DNA from: Kordia sp.
GTDB taxonomy: Bacteria; Bacteroidota; Bacteroidia; Flavobacteriales; Flavobacteriaceae
Direction: 5' to 3'
Assembly (NCBI GenBank): GCA_002733415.1
Contig: NVVR01000004.1
Span: 1-64,000 of the forward strand
Length of the DNA: 64,000 bases
The notes beneath the pieces are model-generated. The model saw only the letters and a list, made by a program, of their open reading frames with translations. It was not told where the DNA came from and ran no database searches. The position numbers and the translations under genes were made by a program. How positions within the stretch are numbered: the first letter of the stretch is position 1; every line of letters begins with the position of its first letter. Positions 44,353 through 53,693 of this stretch are shown here, piece after piece.

Positions 44353-44386
44353 TCCTCATTAATAAGAGCTTAAAACCTTGTCTGTT

Positions 44387-44400
44387 TTTTGTCTATTGTC
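44387..44400 (+). promoter_or_regulatory. TTTTGTCTAYC motif, copy 3
   Basis: CTTGTCTGTTTTTTGTCTATTGTC, with the core at 44387-44397. It lies about 95 bp before the gene at 44493. Copy 4 shares the upstream CTTGTCYG half. Confidence 0.45.
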
Positions 44401-44492
44401 TTTTTGATATATTTTTTAATCACTCATGTAGTTTTGTGTTGAAATTTAACAACCAAAGTAGGTAAGTATTACCTATTATAAAACTATATGAA

Positions 44493-45320
44493 ATGAAAAA
44501 AAGACTTTTTTTATTATTAGAAATAACTATAAATTCTCATTCACTTTTCGCACAAGTTGGAATTAATACCACTAGTCCAAAATCGAGATTAGATATTGTG
44601 GCTTCAAACCAAGCAAGTCCTTCCAATAAAGACGGTATATTAATACCAAGGATAGATAGCTTTCCTGTCATTAACCCAACAGTAGATCAAAATGCGATGT
44701 TAGTATTTCTTAATACAGTCTCTGGAGGTAAACAACCAGGGTATTATTATTGGAATCACGATATTATAGATTGGATTGGTATTGCTGAAAAAGATACTAC
44801 TAAACATTATATAGGTGAGTTATGGGGAGGTGGCATAGTGTTTTATGTGTATGACAACGGGCAGCATGGTTTAATAGCTAGTTTAGATGATGTAGACGGA
44901 GGGAATGGAGTGAATTTTAGTGGAGACACTATTAATTTAATAGGACCAACAGCTCAAAGTGTTCACAATGGGGCTTCAAATACAGTAGCAATAACTAATC
45001 AAGATGCTACCTTAAACAAAGCAGCTACCCTATGTGATACATATGTAGGTGGAGGGTTTACAGATTGGTATTTACCAGCCAGGTGGGAATTAAGAGAAAT
45101 GTATAATGCTGGGTATGTAATTTCAAAAAAAATGGATGAAGATGGTGATTTCACAACTAATCCATTCCATTTAGAAAACATACCGCCAACATATAGTGGA
45201 TATTGGAGCTCTATGGAATACTCAAATGATTATGTATTTTATATTCGTTTTAATTCTGGTAGGGTCTATAAACAAAATAAAATGTATGCCTTAAGTGTTC
45301 GTGCTGTAAGATCTTTTTAA
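44493..45320 (+). CDS. Exported 'VGINTTSP' protein with DUF1566-type domain
   Basis: 275 residues. Signal peptide (LFLLLEITINSHSLFAQ), then VGINTTSPKSRLDIV as in the 31654 protein. Residues 105-275 match a DUF1566 (Lcl-like) domain: GELWGGGIVFYVYDNGQHG, GFTDWYLPARWELREMYN, GYWSSMEYSNDYVFYIRF, LSVRAVRSF. The domain is found in surface proteins and resembles C-type-lectin-like folds. It is the positional counterpart of the S74 protein in copy 1, with the C-terminal half replaced. Confidence 0.75.
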   Translation: MKKRLFLLLEITINSHSLFAQVGINTTSPKSRLDIVASNQASPSNKDGILIPRIDSFPVINPTVDQNAMLVFLNTVSGGKQPGYYYWNHDIIDWIGIAEKDTTKHYIGELWGGGIVFYVYDNGQHGLIASLDDVDGGNGVNFSGDTINLIGPTAQSVHNGASNTVAITNQDATLNKAATLCDTYVGGGFTDWYLPARWELREMYNAGYVISKKMDEDGDFTTNPFHLENIPPTYSGYWSSMEYSNDYVFYIRFNSGRVYKQNKMYALSVRAVRSF

Positions 45321-45370
45321 AAATAAAGATTTAACACGACTGTATTACAGGTAGTTATAATCTTGTCCGA

Positions 45371-45382
45371 TTTTTGTCTATC
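45371..45382 (+). promoter_or_regulatory. TTTTGTCTAYC motif, copy 4
   Basis: TTTTTGTCTATC, preceded by CTTGTCCGA. It lies 89 bp upstream of the ECF-type promoter at 45471, so the gene at 45525 seems to have both kinds of element. Confidence 0.45.
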
Positions 45383-45470
45383 CTCAAACCTACGATTTTT
45401 AGCGATCTAAATATAGATTTGCATCAAAATTTTGCAACCACAATATTGGATGTTAGTCTTGTTTAAAAAA

Positions 45471-45497
45471 AATAGGGTGGTTTGTTTTTTTGCTGTC
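45471..45497 (+). promoter_or_regulatory. ECF-type promoter AATAGGGTR-N13-CTGTC, copy 1
   Basis: AATAGGGTG (45471-45479), 13 bp, CTGTC (45493-45497). The same two boxes with the same 13-bp spacing occur at 47826, 57819 and 61640. The ATG of the downstream gene is 28 nt away. I infer recognition by the ECF sigma factor encoded at 57245-57766. Confidence 0.7.
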
Positions 45498-45524
45498 TAT
45501 AGAATAGAAAACAAAAGTAAACAC

Positions 45525-47753
45525 ATGAAAAAAACGTTAATCGTATTGGTACTTGTGATATCTCAGATATTAATAACTCAAGTGCAAGCACAATCTTTCA
45601 ATTATCAAGCAGTAGTTAGAGATATCTCTAATGCTCTAGTTGTAAACCAATCCATAGGAGTTCAGTTAAAAATAATAGAAGGCAGTCCTACAGGTACAAT
45701 TGTATATACCGAAAGACATTCCTTTATTTCTAATGCATATGGAGTTATTAGTCTGTCAATAGGTACAGGTACTACGACAGATAATTTTTCTACTATTGAT
45801 TGGTCTACACAAAATTATTGGTTAAATATAGGTGTGGATATTACAGGAGGAACAACCTATGTCATTATGGGAACATCAAAATTACAACAAGTTCCTTATG
45901 CTATGTATGCACATAGTAGTGGGGATAAAGCTTTTTCGACAATAGCTAGTGTAACGAGTAACGCACCAGGAACTATTGCAATAGATGATTTTGTATTTGG
46001 AAGTACGCAATTGGCTAATGATAACGGAACTTCCGACGATGACTTCAGGATGTTTTTTGATAAAAGTAAAGGGGCATTTAGAGCAGGAATTTCACCACAA
46101 AACACTTGGGATGATGTTAATGTAGGAATAAATTCTGCAGCATTTGGTAATCAAACTATTGCAAGTAATTTTCAATCTTTTGCCGCAGGAGCATTCAATA
46201 CTGCTTCTGGTTCTACTTCAACCGTTTTTGGGAATCAAAATATAGTTTCAGGGGATTCAGGATTTGCAACTGGAGAACATTTGACTTCTGAAGCTCGAAA
46301 TCAAGTTTCATTAGGATATTATAATACACCTGTAGCTGGTACTGCTACAGGTGTAGTTGCTACAGATAGATTATTAGTAGTTGGTAATGGAACATTTTCA
46401 AATAGAAGTGATGCTTTTGTTATGTTAAAAAACGGAAATACAACTTTAAACGGTTCTTTAACAATAGATTCTGATAATCAAGGAGTAGGAAAAGCGTATA
46501 CCTTACCAGCGCAAGACGGTGCTGCAAATCAAGTAATGACTACCAATGGTTCTGGGGCGGTGAGTTGGACTGATACTGCTGCACTGTCAGGAGCTTTTTC
46601 TACAACAAATAATGTAACGAGTAATGCTCCAGGAACAATGGCTACGGATGATTTTGTTTTTGGTAGTACACAGCTAGACAGGGACACTGCTACTCCTGAT
46701 AATCATAGCAGATTTTTCTTTAATAAATCCAAAAGTGCTTTTAGAGCAGGATATGGAAATACAACTAATTGGGATGATGTGAATATTGGAGATGGTTCTA
46801 CAGCTTTTGGTTGGAATTCTATAGCAAGTGGTAATGGTTCTTTTTCAACAGGATCATTTAACGAGTCATCTGGACGTTACGCTACATCGTTTGGACAGTC
46901 TAATATTGCTGGTGGTGTAAATTCTTTTGCATCTGGAGCTATCGTGACTGCTGAAAGTTTTGCACAAACTTCGATAGGAATGTATAGTACAGTAGAAACA
47001 GGTAATGCGAATACCTATGTAACTACTGATCGTTTATTTGTCATTGGTAATGGTACAGGAAATGCTGCTAGAAGTAATGCCTTAACTGTTTTAAAAAATG
47101 GAAACACAACCTTAAATGGTCAATTAACTATAGATGGAGATAATCAAGGGGCAGGAACACCATATACTTTACCTGCTCAAGGAGGAACAAATGGTCAATT
47201 ATTAGGGGTTTCAGCTTTGGGGGTACAGTGGTTAGATGCTGATGAAGTAGTGCCAGATATTACAAACCTAAATAATACGAGTATCACAACAACAGCTTTA
47301 ACAGTAACAAACTTACCAACATTCTCTGCCAATATTATTACAGGAATGGCTGTTAGCAGCGCAGGTTGGACAAAAGCCAGTGAGACATGGCGAACAAGTG
47401 GAACGTCTGGCTTGCATAATAATGGAAGCTATTTTAATATTGGAACAGGTGATTTTACGGCTCCAGTAGATGGTTTTTACATGTTCTCTGCCCAGGTTAG
47501 AATTGACGGAATGAATACGGGGTATGTGCGATTACTAATTGCAATTAATAATAATACAGATGTTAATAATGGTTTGCATGCCATAAGAAATTCGGAGACT
47601 GCATCTGCTTCTTTTGATACGATGAGTGTAAGCGGAGTTGTTCAGTTATCTGCAGGAGATACCGTTTCAATTTATATTCAGAGTAGCTCTGATACATCAT
47701 TTACAATTCAAGGAGAATCTGGGTTTAATGGGTATTTAGTGAGTAGATTATAA
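45525..47753 (+). CDS. Repeat-rich surface protein ('FNYQAVVRD' type) with C1q-like head
   Basis: 742 residues from the ATG at 45525; an upstream in-frame ATG lies before the promoter and cannot be used. Signal peptide to QVQAQ, then the same N-terminal domain as the 34091 protein (FNYQAVVRDISNALV, GTIVYTERHSF). Two long repeats of about 220 residues follow (VTSNAPGTIAIDDFVFGSTQ at 142 and its copy at 363), each with YadA-head-like STAFG/SFATG motifs. The last 140 residues look like a C1q/TNF-like trimer domain (FTAPVDGFYMFSAQVRI, LSAGDTVSIYIQSS). A fibre-forming surface protein is likely. Confidence 0.75.
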   Translation: MKKTLIVLVLVISQILITQVQAQSFNYQAVVRDISNALVVNQSIGVQLKIIEGSPTGTIVYTERHSFISNAYGVISLSIGTGTTTDNFSTIDWSTQNYWLNIGVDITGGTTYVIMGTSKLQQVPYAMYAHSSGDKAFSTIASVTSNAPGTIAIDDFVFGSTQLANDNGTSDDDFRMFFDKSKGAFRAGISPQNTWDDVNVGINSAAFGNQTIASNFQSFAAGAFNTASGSTSTVFGNQNIVSGDSGFATGEHLTSEARNQVSLGYYNTPVAGTATGVVATDRLLVVGNGTFSNRSDAFVMLKNGNTTLNGSLTIDSDNQGVGKAYTLPAQDGAANQVMTTNGSGAVSWTDTAALSGAFSTTNNVTSNAPGTMATDDFVFGSTQLDRDTATPDNHSRFFFNKSKSAFRAGYGNTTNWDDVNIGDGSTAFGWNSIASGNGSFSTGSFNESSGRYATSFGQSNIAGGVNSFASGAIVTAESFAQTSIGMYSTVETGNANTYVTTDRLFVIGNGTGNAARSNALTVLKNGNTTLNGQLTIDGDNQGAGTPYTLPAQGGTNGQLLGVSALGVQWLDADEVVPDITNLNNTSITTTALTVTNLPTFSANIITGMAVSSAGWTKASETWRTSGTSGLHNNGSYFNIGTGDFTAPVDGFYMFSAQVRIDGMNTGYVRLLIAINNNTDVNNGLHAIRNSETASASFDTMSVSGVVQLSAGDTVSIYIQSSSDTSFTIQGESGFNGYLVSRL

Positions 47754-47760
47754 AAACGAT

Positions 47761-47825
47761 AAAGAAGGCTAAAAAATAGGGATTTTTTGATTTGCTTATT
47801 AAAGCGTTACAAGCCTTCTTTTTTT
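47761..47825 (+). terminator. Terminator of the 45525 gene
   Basis: AAGAAGGCT pairs with AGCCTTCTT across about 40 nt and runs into TTTTTTT. It ends one base before the ECF-type promoter of the next gene. Confidence 0.8.
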
Positions 47826-47852
47826 AATAGGGTAGATGGCAGATTGACTGTC
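47826..47852 (+). promoter_or_regulatory. ECF-type promoter AATAGGGTR-N13-CTGTC, copy 2
   Basis: AATAGGGTA (47826-47834), 13 bp (here not a T-run but GATGGCAGATTGA), CTGTC (47848-47852). The unrelated spacer shows that the two boxes themselves are conserved. The gene's ATG is 52 nt downstream. Confidence 0.7.
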
Positions 47853-47904
47853 TTATGTTAAGAATAGCATTATAAAAACAAAAATTAATTTGATAAGATT
47901 TATT

Positions 47905-50900
47905 ATGATAGAAAATTACAATTTTTCAAAAAAGGCAAACAGATACTTGAAGAATGTATGTATGTGTTTATTTTTTATGCAAGGGATGTTTGCTGTAGCA
48001 AACAATACACCAGCTACGGCATATCCTTTGTATCAAGACCAAACGATTAGTAGAACAAGTACTAGTAATATGGAGAATGATTATTATAAAATAGCAAAGG
48101 ACTTTAATATCACTTCTTTTAATTTAAATTACTCAGTAGGTGTAGCAATTCCTGTTTTAGAAAAAAGAGAAGGGAGTTACAGTGGTACTTTGATATCTAG
48201 TGTGGGGATTGCGAATGGGAATACGGATTTTAATTTAGATTATTCAGGGGGTAATTATTTCTATTTATTACGAGTTTATGAAGATGGCATAGGAGGCTAT
48301 ACCTATGCTATTACAGGGTTTAATCCTACTAGTTGTCCAACACCAACTGTTTTATCAGGAGTTAACGCTAGTTCTACTAATAATAGTGTCACGTTATCTG
48401 GCTTGTCAGGCTCCAATGCTACCAATCATTTGGTGGTAATAAGTGATACCAATAGTTTTACGGCTTATGGTGTTGAAGAAAATGCACCTGTATCTGTAGG
48501 AACTGTTTATGGTGGTTCTGGAGAGCAAATTGTATATGCAGGAGCCGCAGCAGGTGCTGGTGTTACCATTACTAATCTATCACCTTCTACAACTTATTAT
48601 ATACGTGTTTATGGTTATGATGTATGTACTGGTTTTTATGTTTATAATGGTGGAAATACCTTGCCTGAAACAACTTGTGTTATAGACCCAACAACCGCAA
48701 CAGCGATGTCTTTAGCCCCATCAGGATTAGGAAGTATACTTATTAATAGTATCTCAGGGGTTAATTTTAGTCATGGTGAAGAGAATGGGTATATTGTTAA
48801 AGCAAGTAGTACTACTAATAGTTTTTCAGTGCCAACAAACGGAGCTAGTTTACCAACAGCTACTACTGCATTTTTAGCAGACGATCAGGTAGTGTATGTA
48901 GGAACCTCTGATACTCCTGCTATAACAGTTTCAAATTTAACGGAGAATACAGAATATTTTTTTAAGGTATATAGTTATAGTTTGTGTGACGGAACGTATT
49001 ATATAGAAAATACGGGTTTTGAAACTTCTACTACTACTTGTGGTTTTCCATCAGATAATACTATTACTTATTTTCAACATCATGCGAATGATACTAATAG
49101 TGCAGAAATAGTTTCTTTTCATAATACAACCACTACTGATGGGTTATTGGTATATATAAACGATAGTAATAGTTTTACACACTCTTCAACCATGACAACT
49201 CTGCCAACGGTTGATACTAGTTGGAATGAAGCAGGGCAACAACTTATAGGGAATGCTACACTTTCTGGAGTAAACTATTTTCCAACTAATTTAAACCTAA
49301 ACACACAATATTATGTTAGAGCATATACCTATCAATTGTGTGACGGGGTATACCGTGTAAATACAACTACTACAGGAAATGTTAATTTTACAACCTGTAA
49401 TTTTTCAGAATCCTTAGCTTCTGCTCCTGTATTTGGAGTTTTGACAGATACTTCTATGGAGTTGAGTTCTTTTTCTCATTTAACTCCAACAGCTCCTGAA
49501 GTTTTACCAACGGGGTATATTGTAAAAATGAATACAGTAAACTCATTTACACCAAATGTAAATAAAACGGCTTTACCAACAGCAAACACAGTGTACGGTG
49601 GAGGTGAGCAAGTAATATATGCAGGTACAAGTATAAACCCTAATATAACTATTACAGGTTTATCTGCTAATACAGAATACTTTTTTACAATCTATGCTTA
49701 TTTTGATGGTTGTACAGGAATATTATACCAACAAACAGGCTATGAATTTTCAAAGTCTAACGATACTTCTTTAATAGATCCTACCATTACATTTACTGAT
49801 ATTGTAAAAAATTCAGGAGATCCTGATTTTAATTTAGCAGTAACGTCTAATTCTGCAGGAACGATATCTTATACTATTTTAAGTCAAACAGGATCAGGTA
49901 GCAGTTTAAGCGGTACCAATAATGAAACGGTCACTTTGGGAACTGCAGGAACGGTTAGTATCGAAGCTTCGCAAGTAGCAAATGGTATTTATAATTCTGG
50001 TAGTAAAACAATTACTTTAACCATTAATAAGATTGCACCAACAATAACATTTGATGAGTTTCTTGATATCGCTAGTATTCAAACTTATGATTTAACAAAT
50101 TATACTTCTAGTAATTCTTCAGGGGCCTTTTCTTATGAAATTATTGGTGATGCTTTAGGGTATAGTTTATCAGGAGCAAACAATGCTTCACTGAATTCGA
50201 TAGCTACTGCAGGTTCTTTTATTGTACGAGTTACTCAAGCTGAATCGGATAGTTATTTAGCGGGCCAAAAAGAGGCTATTTATGCATTTATTAATGATGG
50301 TTTAAATCCTAAAACTGATATAGCTATAGCTAATTTTGAGGATTTTTCTACAGACCCTTTGGTAGTTACCAATTTAGCAGCCTTTACAAGTACATATGCA
50401 AACCCTATCACATATTCTATAGAAGGGGCTAATCCTACCGGGTCTATTGTAGTTGGTAGTGCATTTACAGCAGGAACGCCAGGAACGCTAACGGTAAGAG
50501 CAACAACATCTGCCTCGAGTCCCTTATTTAATCAAACTATTAAAGATATTACAGTAACTATTCTTGGTACACCACAAACAATTACATTTAATGCCTTAGC
50601 AGATGTTAATGAGGGAGGTCCGAATTTTAATTTAACTGCTACAGCAAGTTCAGGATTAACAGTTACTTATGTAAGTTTAGATACCAATGTAGCCACAGTT
50701 TCAGGAAATACCGTTACTATTGTAGGGCAAGGAACTACAAATATTACTGCAAGCCAAGATGGTAATGCTACGTATGGTGCAGCTCCAGATGTGGTACAAC
50801 CTTTAACGGTAAACCCATTGGTTATTACTGATCAAACGGTTTCGGTGAGTCCTACTTCTGGATTGTGTAGTGTTGATGCTGTAGTTTCTTTAGATTCTTC

Positions 50901-52797
50901 TCAATCAGGAGCAGATTATTACTTAAGAGACGATGCAGATAATAATATCATTGAGGGGCCAATATCAGGCACTGGTAGTGGATTTAGTTTTGGAACGGAT
51001 GCTATTACAGCTAATAAAACGTATAATACCTACGCTGTAGTATCGGGTAAAGAAATGAATGCATTTCAGTTTGACGGAGTAGACGGTTATTTATCGGTAC
51101 CGAATTTGAGTCCTCAAATTACAGGAAATGCCATTACGGTAGAAGCAAGGGTGTATATCCCCTCTTCTGATGATGCGGACCAACTAACCTCATTAATTAC
51201 ACAAGAATACAATGGCGTAGGTGATGGTGCTAAAATAAAGTACCAGTTGTCTATTGCTAATGGATTGTTAATTGCAGGATTTCACAGTCCGGGTTGGACA
51301 TGGACTTCTGGTATTGCTTATCCAAAAGACCAATGGATCCATGTGGCTTCTACTTACGACCAAAATACCATTAGAGTATATATTAATGGGGTTGAGGTAC
51401 AATCCCTAGCATCTACAGCAGTTTTACCTACGGGTAATACCTTAGGTTGGCGTATTGGTAGAAGGTGGGATTTTACACAAACAAGTCCTCATATTTTTGG
51501 TGGAGTAATGACAGATATGCGTGTTTGGAATACAACACGTTCGGCTGCTGAAATTTTAGCAAATAAGAATGTAACAATAGCATCGGCAACAGATTTAATA
51601 GCGAGTTATACCTTTAACGATGGAACTGGAATGACTGTTAAAGACTATTCTGGAAATAACCTAGATGCGACTTTAGTTGATTTAGTTGGAGATACTACTA
51701 ATTGGATACCCAATAATGGATTGGAAATGAGTAATACTCCAGCAGTTACGGTTACACCTATTGCAGATCAAGTTGTTTCATTAGTTCAGCCAGACACACA
51801 ATCAGCAACCATTTCTATTGATAATTCGCAAGTTGGGGTAAATTATACGTTGAGAGATCATGCAGACAATAGTGTAATTGAAGGGCCAATAGCAGGAACA
51901 GGTAGTGGAATTGTATTTGCAACAGAAGCAATTACAGCTGATAAAACCTATAATGTGTATGCTGAAGTTAGTACTTGTAATTTACAATTGACAAATACAC
52001 CTATAGCTATTTTTGATAAAGTAGTAGTTAGCCCAATAGTTTATTTGCAAGGAGCGACATTAAACCCTAATACAGGAGAAGAAACATTAATGCGAGATGA
52101 TTTACGAGTTGCTGGAGTAATTCCTACAACAAGTCCTTATGCAGATGCTTTAGTATGTAACGCTAGTGTGTTTATTCCTACTGGAGCTAATGCTATAGTT
52201 GACTGGGTATTTGTAGAACTAAGGGACGAAACAACTAACACAACTATAATAGCATCAAAATCGGCATTATTACAACGTGATGGAGATGTAGTAGCTACAG
52301 ATGGTACGTCCCCTTTAAATTTTGCAAGAGCTGGCGGGAATTATTATGTAGTTATTAAGCACCGTGGGCATTTAGGTATTATGTCATCTAGTGCCTTTAC
52401 TTTATCAAGTACCACTACTTCAGTAGATTTTACTGATAGTACTAGTCAAATTACGTATGGTAGTAATGCTCAAACGAGCTTCGGAATGTTTAGTGGAAAA
52501 GTAGGAATGTGGGCTGGAAATGTTGGAGGAGACATTTCTGTAAGGTATTTAGGTTCAGGAAATGATACCAATAGCCTTAAAGATACTGTATTAGCTGATG
52601 TAGGGAATACTACTAGTAGTAATTTATATTCCTTTATAGGTTATAGTGTAGGAGATGTTAATTTAGATGGAACCGTACGTTATCAAGGGTCAGGAAATGA
52701 TACTAATACGATTAAAGATATCATGTTAGCACATCCTGATAATCAAGGTTCGCCATCAAACTTGTTTATTATACAGGAACAATTACCAGAAAACTAA
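47905..52797 (+). CDS. Giant secreted adhesin: fibronectin-like repeats, LamG domain, C-terminal dockerin-like module, copy 2
   Basis: About 1630 residues from the ATG at 47905; a TTG five codons earlier is possible. After a signal peptide (MCLFFMQGMFAVAN) comes a pre-domain with YLLRVYEDGIGGYTYAI. Four fibronectin-type-III-like repeats follow, each ending like LSPSTTYYIRVYGY (about 150-610). Then come cadherin/Ig-like repeats with ITFDEFLDI and ITFNALADVNEGGPNFNL (about 620-960). A LamG-type concanavalin domain (about 1055-1245) shows FQFDGVDGYLSVPNL, WIHVASTYDQNTIRVYINGV and MTDMRVWNTTRSAAE. The last 245 residues are the shared EF-hand-like module (DDLRVAGVIPTTSP, GDVNLDGTVRYQGSGNDTN, ending LPEN). 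A substrate- or cell-binding role is inferred. No T9SS domain. Confidence 0.8.
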   Translation: MIENYNFSKKANRYLKNVCMCLFFMQGMFAVANNTPATAYPLYQDQTISRTSTSNMENDYYKIAKDFNITSFNLNYSVGVAIPVLEKREGSYSGTLISSVGIANGNTDFNLDYSGGNYFYLLRVYEDGIGGYTYAITGFNPTSCPTPTVLSGVNASSTNNSVTLSGLSGSNATNHLVVISDTNSFTAYGVEENAPVSVGTVYGGSGEQIVYAGAAAGAGVTITNLSPSTTYYIRVYGYDVCTGFYVYNGGNTLPETTCVIDPTTATAMSLAPSGLGSILINSISGVNFSHGEENGYIVKASSTTNSFSVPTNGASLPTATTAFLADDQVVYVGTSDTPAITVSNLTENTEYFFKVYSYSLCDGTYYIENTGFETSTTTCGFPSDNTITYFQHHANDTNSAEIVSFHNTTTTDGLLVYINDSNSFTHSSTMTTLPTVDTSWNEAGQQLIGNATLSGVNYFPTNLNLNTQYYVRAYTYQLCDGVYRVNTTTTGNVNFTTCNFSESLASAPVFGVLTDTSMELSSFSHLTPTAPEVLPTGYIVKMNTVNSFTPNVNKTALPTANTVYGGGEQVIYAGTSINPNITITGLSANTEYFFTIYAYFDGCTGILYQQTGYEFSKSNDTSLIDPTITFTDIVKNSGDPDFNLAVTSNSAGTISYTILSQTGSGSSLSGTNNETVTLGTAGTVSIEASQVANGIYNSGSKTITLTINKIAPTITFDEFLDIASIQTYDLTNYTSSNSSGAFSYEIIGDALGYSLSGANNASLNSIATAGSFIVRVTQAESDSYLAGQKEAIYAFINDGLNPKTDIAIANFEDFSTDPLVVTNLAAFTSTYANPITYSIEGANPTGSIVVGSAFTAGTPGTLTVRATTSASSPLFNQTIKDITVTILGTPQTITFNALADVNEGGPNFNLTATASSGLTVTYVSLDTNVATVSGNTVTIVGQGTTNITASQDGNATYGAAPDVVQPLTVNPLVITDQTVSVSPTSGLCSVDAVVSLDSSQSGADYYLRDDADNNIIEGPISGTGSGFSFGTDAITANKTYNTYAVVSGKEMNAFQFDGVDGYLSVPNLSPQITGNAITVEARVYIPSSDDADQLTSLITQEYNGVGDGAKIKYQLSIANGLLIAGFHSPGWTWTSGIAYPKDQWIHVASTYDQNTIRVYINGVEVQSLASTAVLPTGNTLGWRIGRRWDFTQTSPHIFGGVMTDMRVWNTTRSAAEILANKNVTIASATDLIASYTFNDGTGMTVKDYSGNNLDATLVDLVGDTTNWIPNNGLEMSNTPAVTVTPIADQVVSLVQPDTQSATISIDNSQVGVNYTLRDHADNSVIEGPIAGTGSGIVFATEAITADKTYNVYAEVSTCNLQLTNTPIAIFDKVVVSPIVYLQGATLNPNTGEETLMRDDLRVAGVIPTTSPYADALVCNASVFIPTGANAIVDWVFVELRDETTNTTIIASKSALLQRDGDVVATDGTSPLNFARAGGNYYVVIKHRGHLGIMSSSAFTLSSTTTSVDFTDSTSQITYGSNAQTSFGMFSGKVGMWAGNVGGDISVRYLGSGNDTNSLKDTVLADVGNTTSSNLYSFIGYSVGDVNLDGTVRYQGSGNDTNTIKDIMLAHPDNQGSPSNLFIIQEQLPEN

Positions 52798-52825
52798 ATC
52801 AAACACTTAATTTAAAACAAAAAAG

Positions 52826-53618
52826 ATAAAAAAATATTATATAATATTATTCCTTTTAGGACTAACATTTGGATTTAGTGCACAAAAAATGAATTATAGC
52901 TTGAGTCATATTGGGACTAATTCAGGAACAGGGAATTTAGAAATAGCTTTAGTAGCTACCCCAGATTTTACAGAAACATATGGAAACTCTGCTGATATGG
53001 GAGCAATAGTTTCCATTTCAGGAGGAGGATATTTATTACCAACTAATACTGGTTTTGTTAACGATTGTGTTTTTACTCCTCCAGCAACTAATGTTTGTGA
53101 TTATGCAATTCCTGCAACAGAATGGGATGCTACGTATTTAGCAGGTCCATCAGTAGTAAGTGGAGGACGATTTGTGTATCAGTTATTAAGAACTCCTGGT
53201 GTTACTAATGTACTTTTTGATGCTGTTAGTGGTACTCCAATAATTATGGCAGTTTTCCAAGTAACCGGGAACCTTACTTCTGGATACATTGTTTTGTTAG
53301 AAAATACTGACCCAAATGAAAATTATTTAAATATTAATTATGCTATAGCAACAGGAGGAAGTACTGCAGATGTAATTGGAGTAGTAGATACAACACTGAG
53401 ATTATTTTCAGTATTAAATACTCCGGAGTTTGAGTTAAAAGGAGTAAAGGTATTTTCTAATCCAACAAAAGATGTTGTTTAGTATCGCTGATCAACGAGT
53501 ACAGTATATTGAAAATGCAACTGAACTTGTAGATATAAGCGTTTTACAAGCTGGAGTTTGCTTCATGAGAATAACTACGAAAAATGGATTTGCAATTAAG
53601 AAAATTGTAAAACAATAA
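52826..53618 (+). pseudogene. Broken T9SS-sorted partner protein, copy 2
   Basis: The best preserved of three copies. Read from 52826 the frame gives a signal peptide (ILFLLGLTFGFSAQK) after an ATA where ATG is expected. A domain of about 180 residues follows (MNYSLSHIGTNSGTGNLEIA, GGRFVYQLLRTPG, GTPIIMAVFQVTGN, GSTADVIGVVDTT). FELKGVKVFSNPTKDVV begins the T9SS domain, but a TAG stop and frameshift at about 53482 separate it from YIENATELVDISVLQAG and FAIKKIVKQ. Start-codon loss and frameshift together make it inactive, unless ATA or the internal ATG at 52889 is used. In shape the domain recalls a cohesin. Confidence 0.75.
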
Positions 53619-53645
53619 TATCTCTTCTCCTAAATTTACTTATTT

Positions 53646-53676
53646 AAAGGCTCAATTGTAATGATTGGGTCTTTTT
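53646..53676. terminator. Bidirectional terminator between converging genes
   Basis: AAAGGCTCAAT and ATTGGGTCTTT form an imperfect stem, with T on one strand and A on the other. A decayed relative (AAAGGCTCAATTTTATG) remains at 61550, after the third partner copy. Confidence 0.6.
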
Positions 53677-53693
53677 GTTGTGTAAGGTATTAA

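Noticed and set aside
31654-47753. Prophage tail-fibre region, suggested by the S74 chaperone and fibre repeats
   Set aside because: No capsid, terminase, tail or lysis genes are near; the genes have Sec signal peptides and sit with regulators and adhesins, so these are cell-surface proteins.
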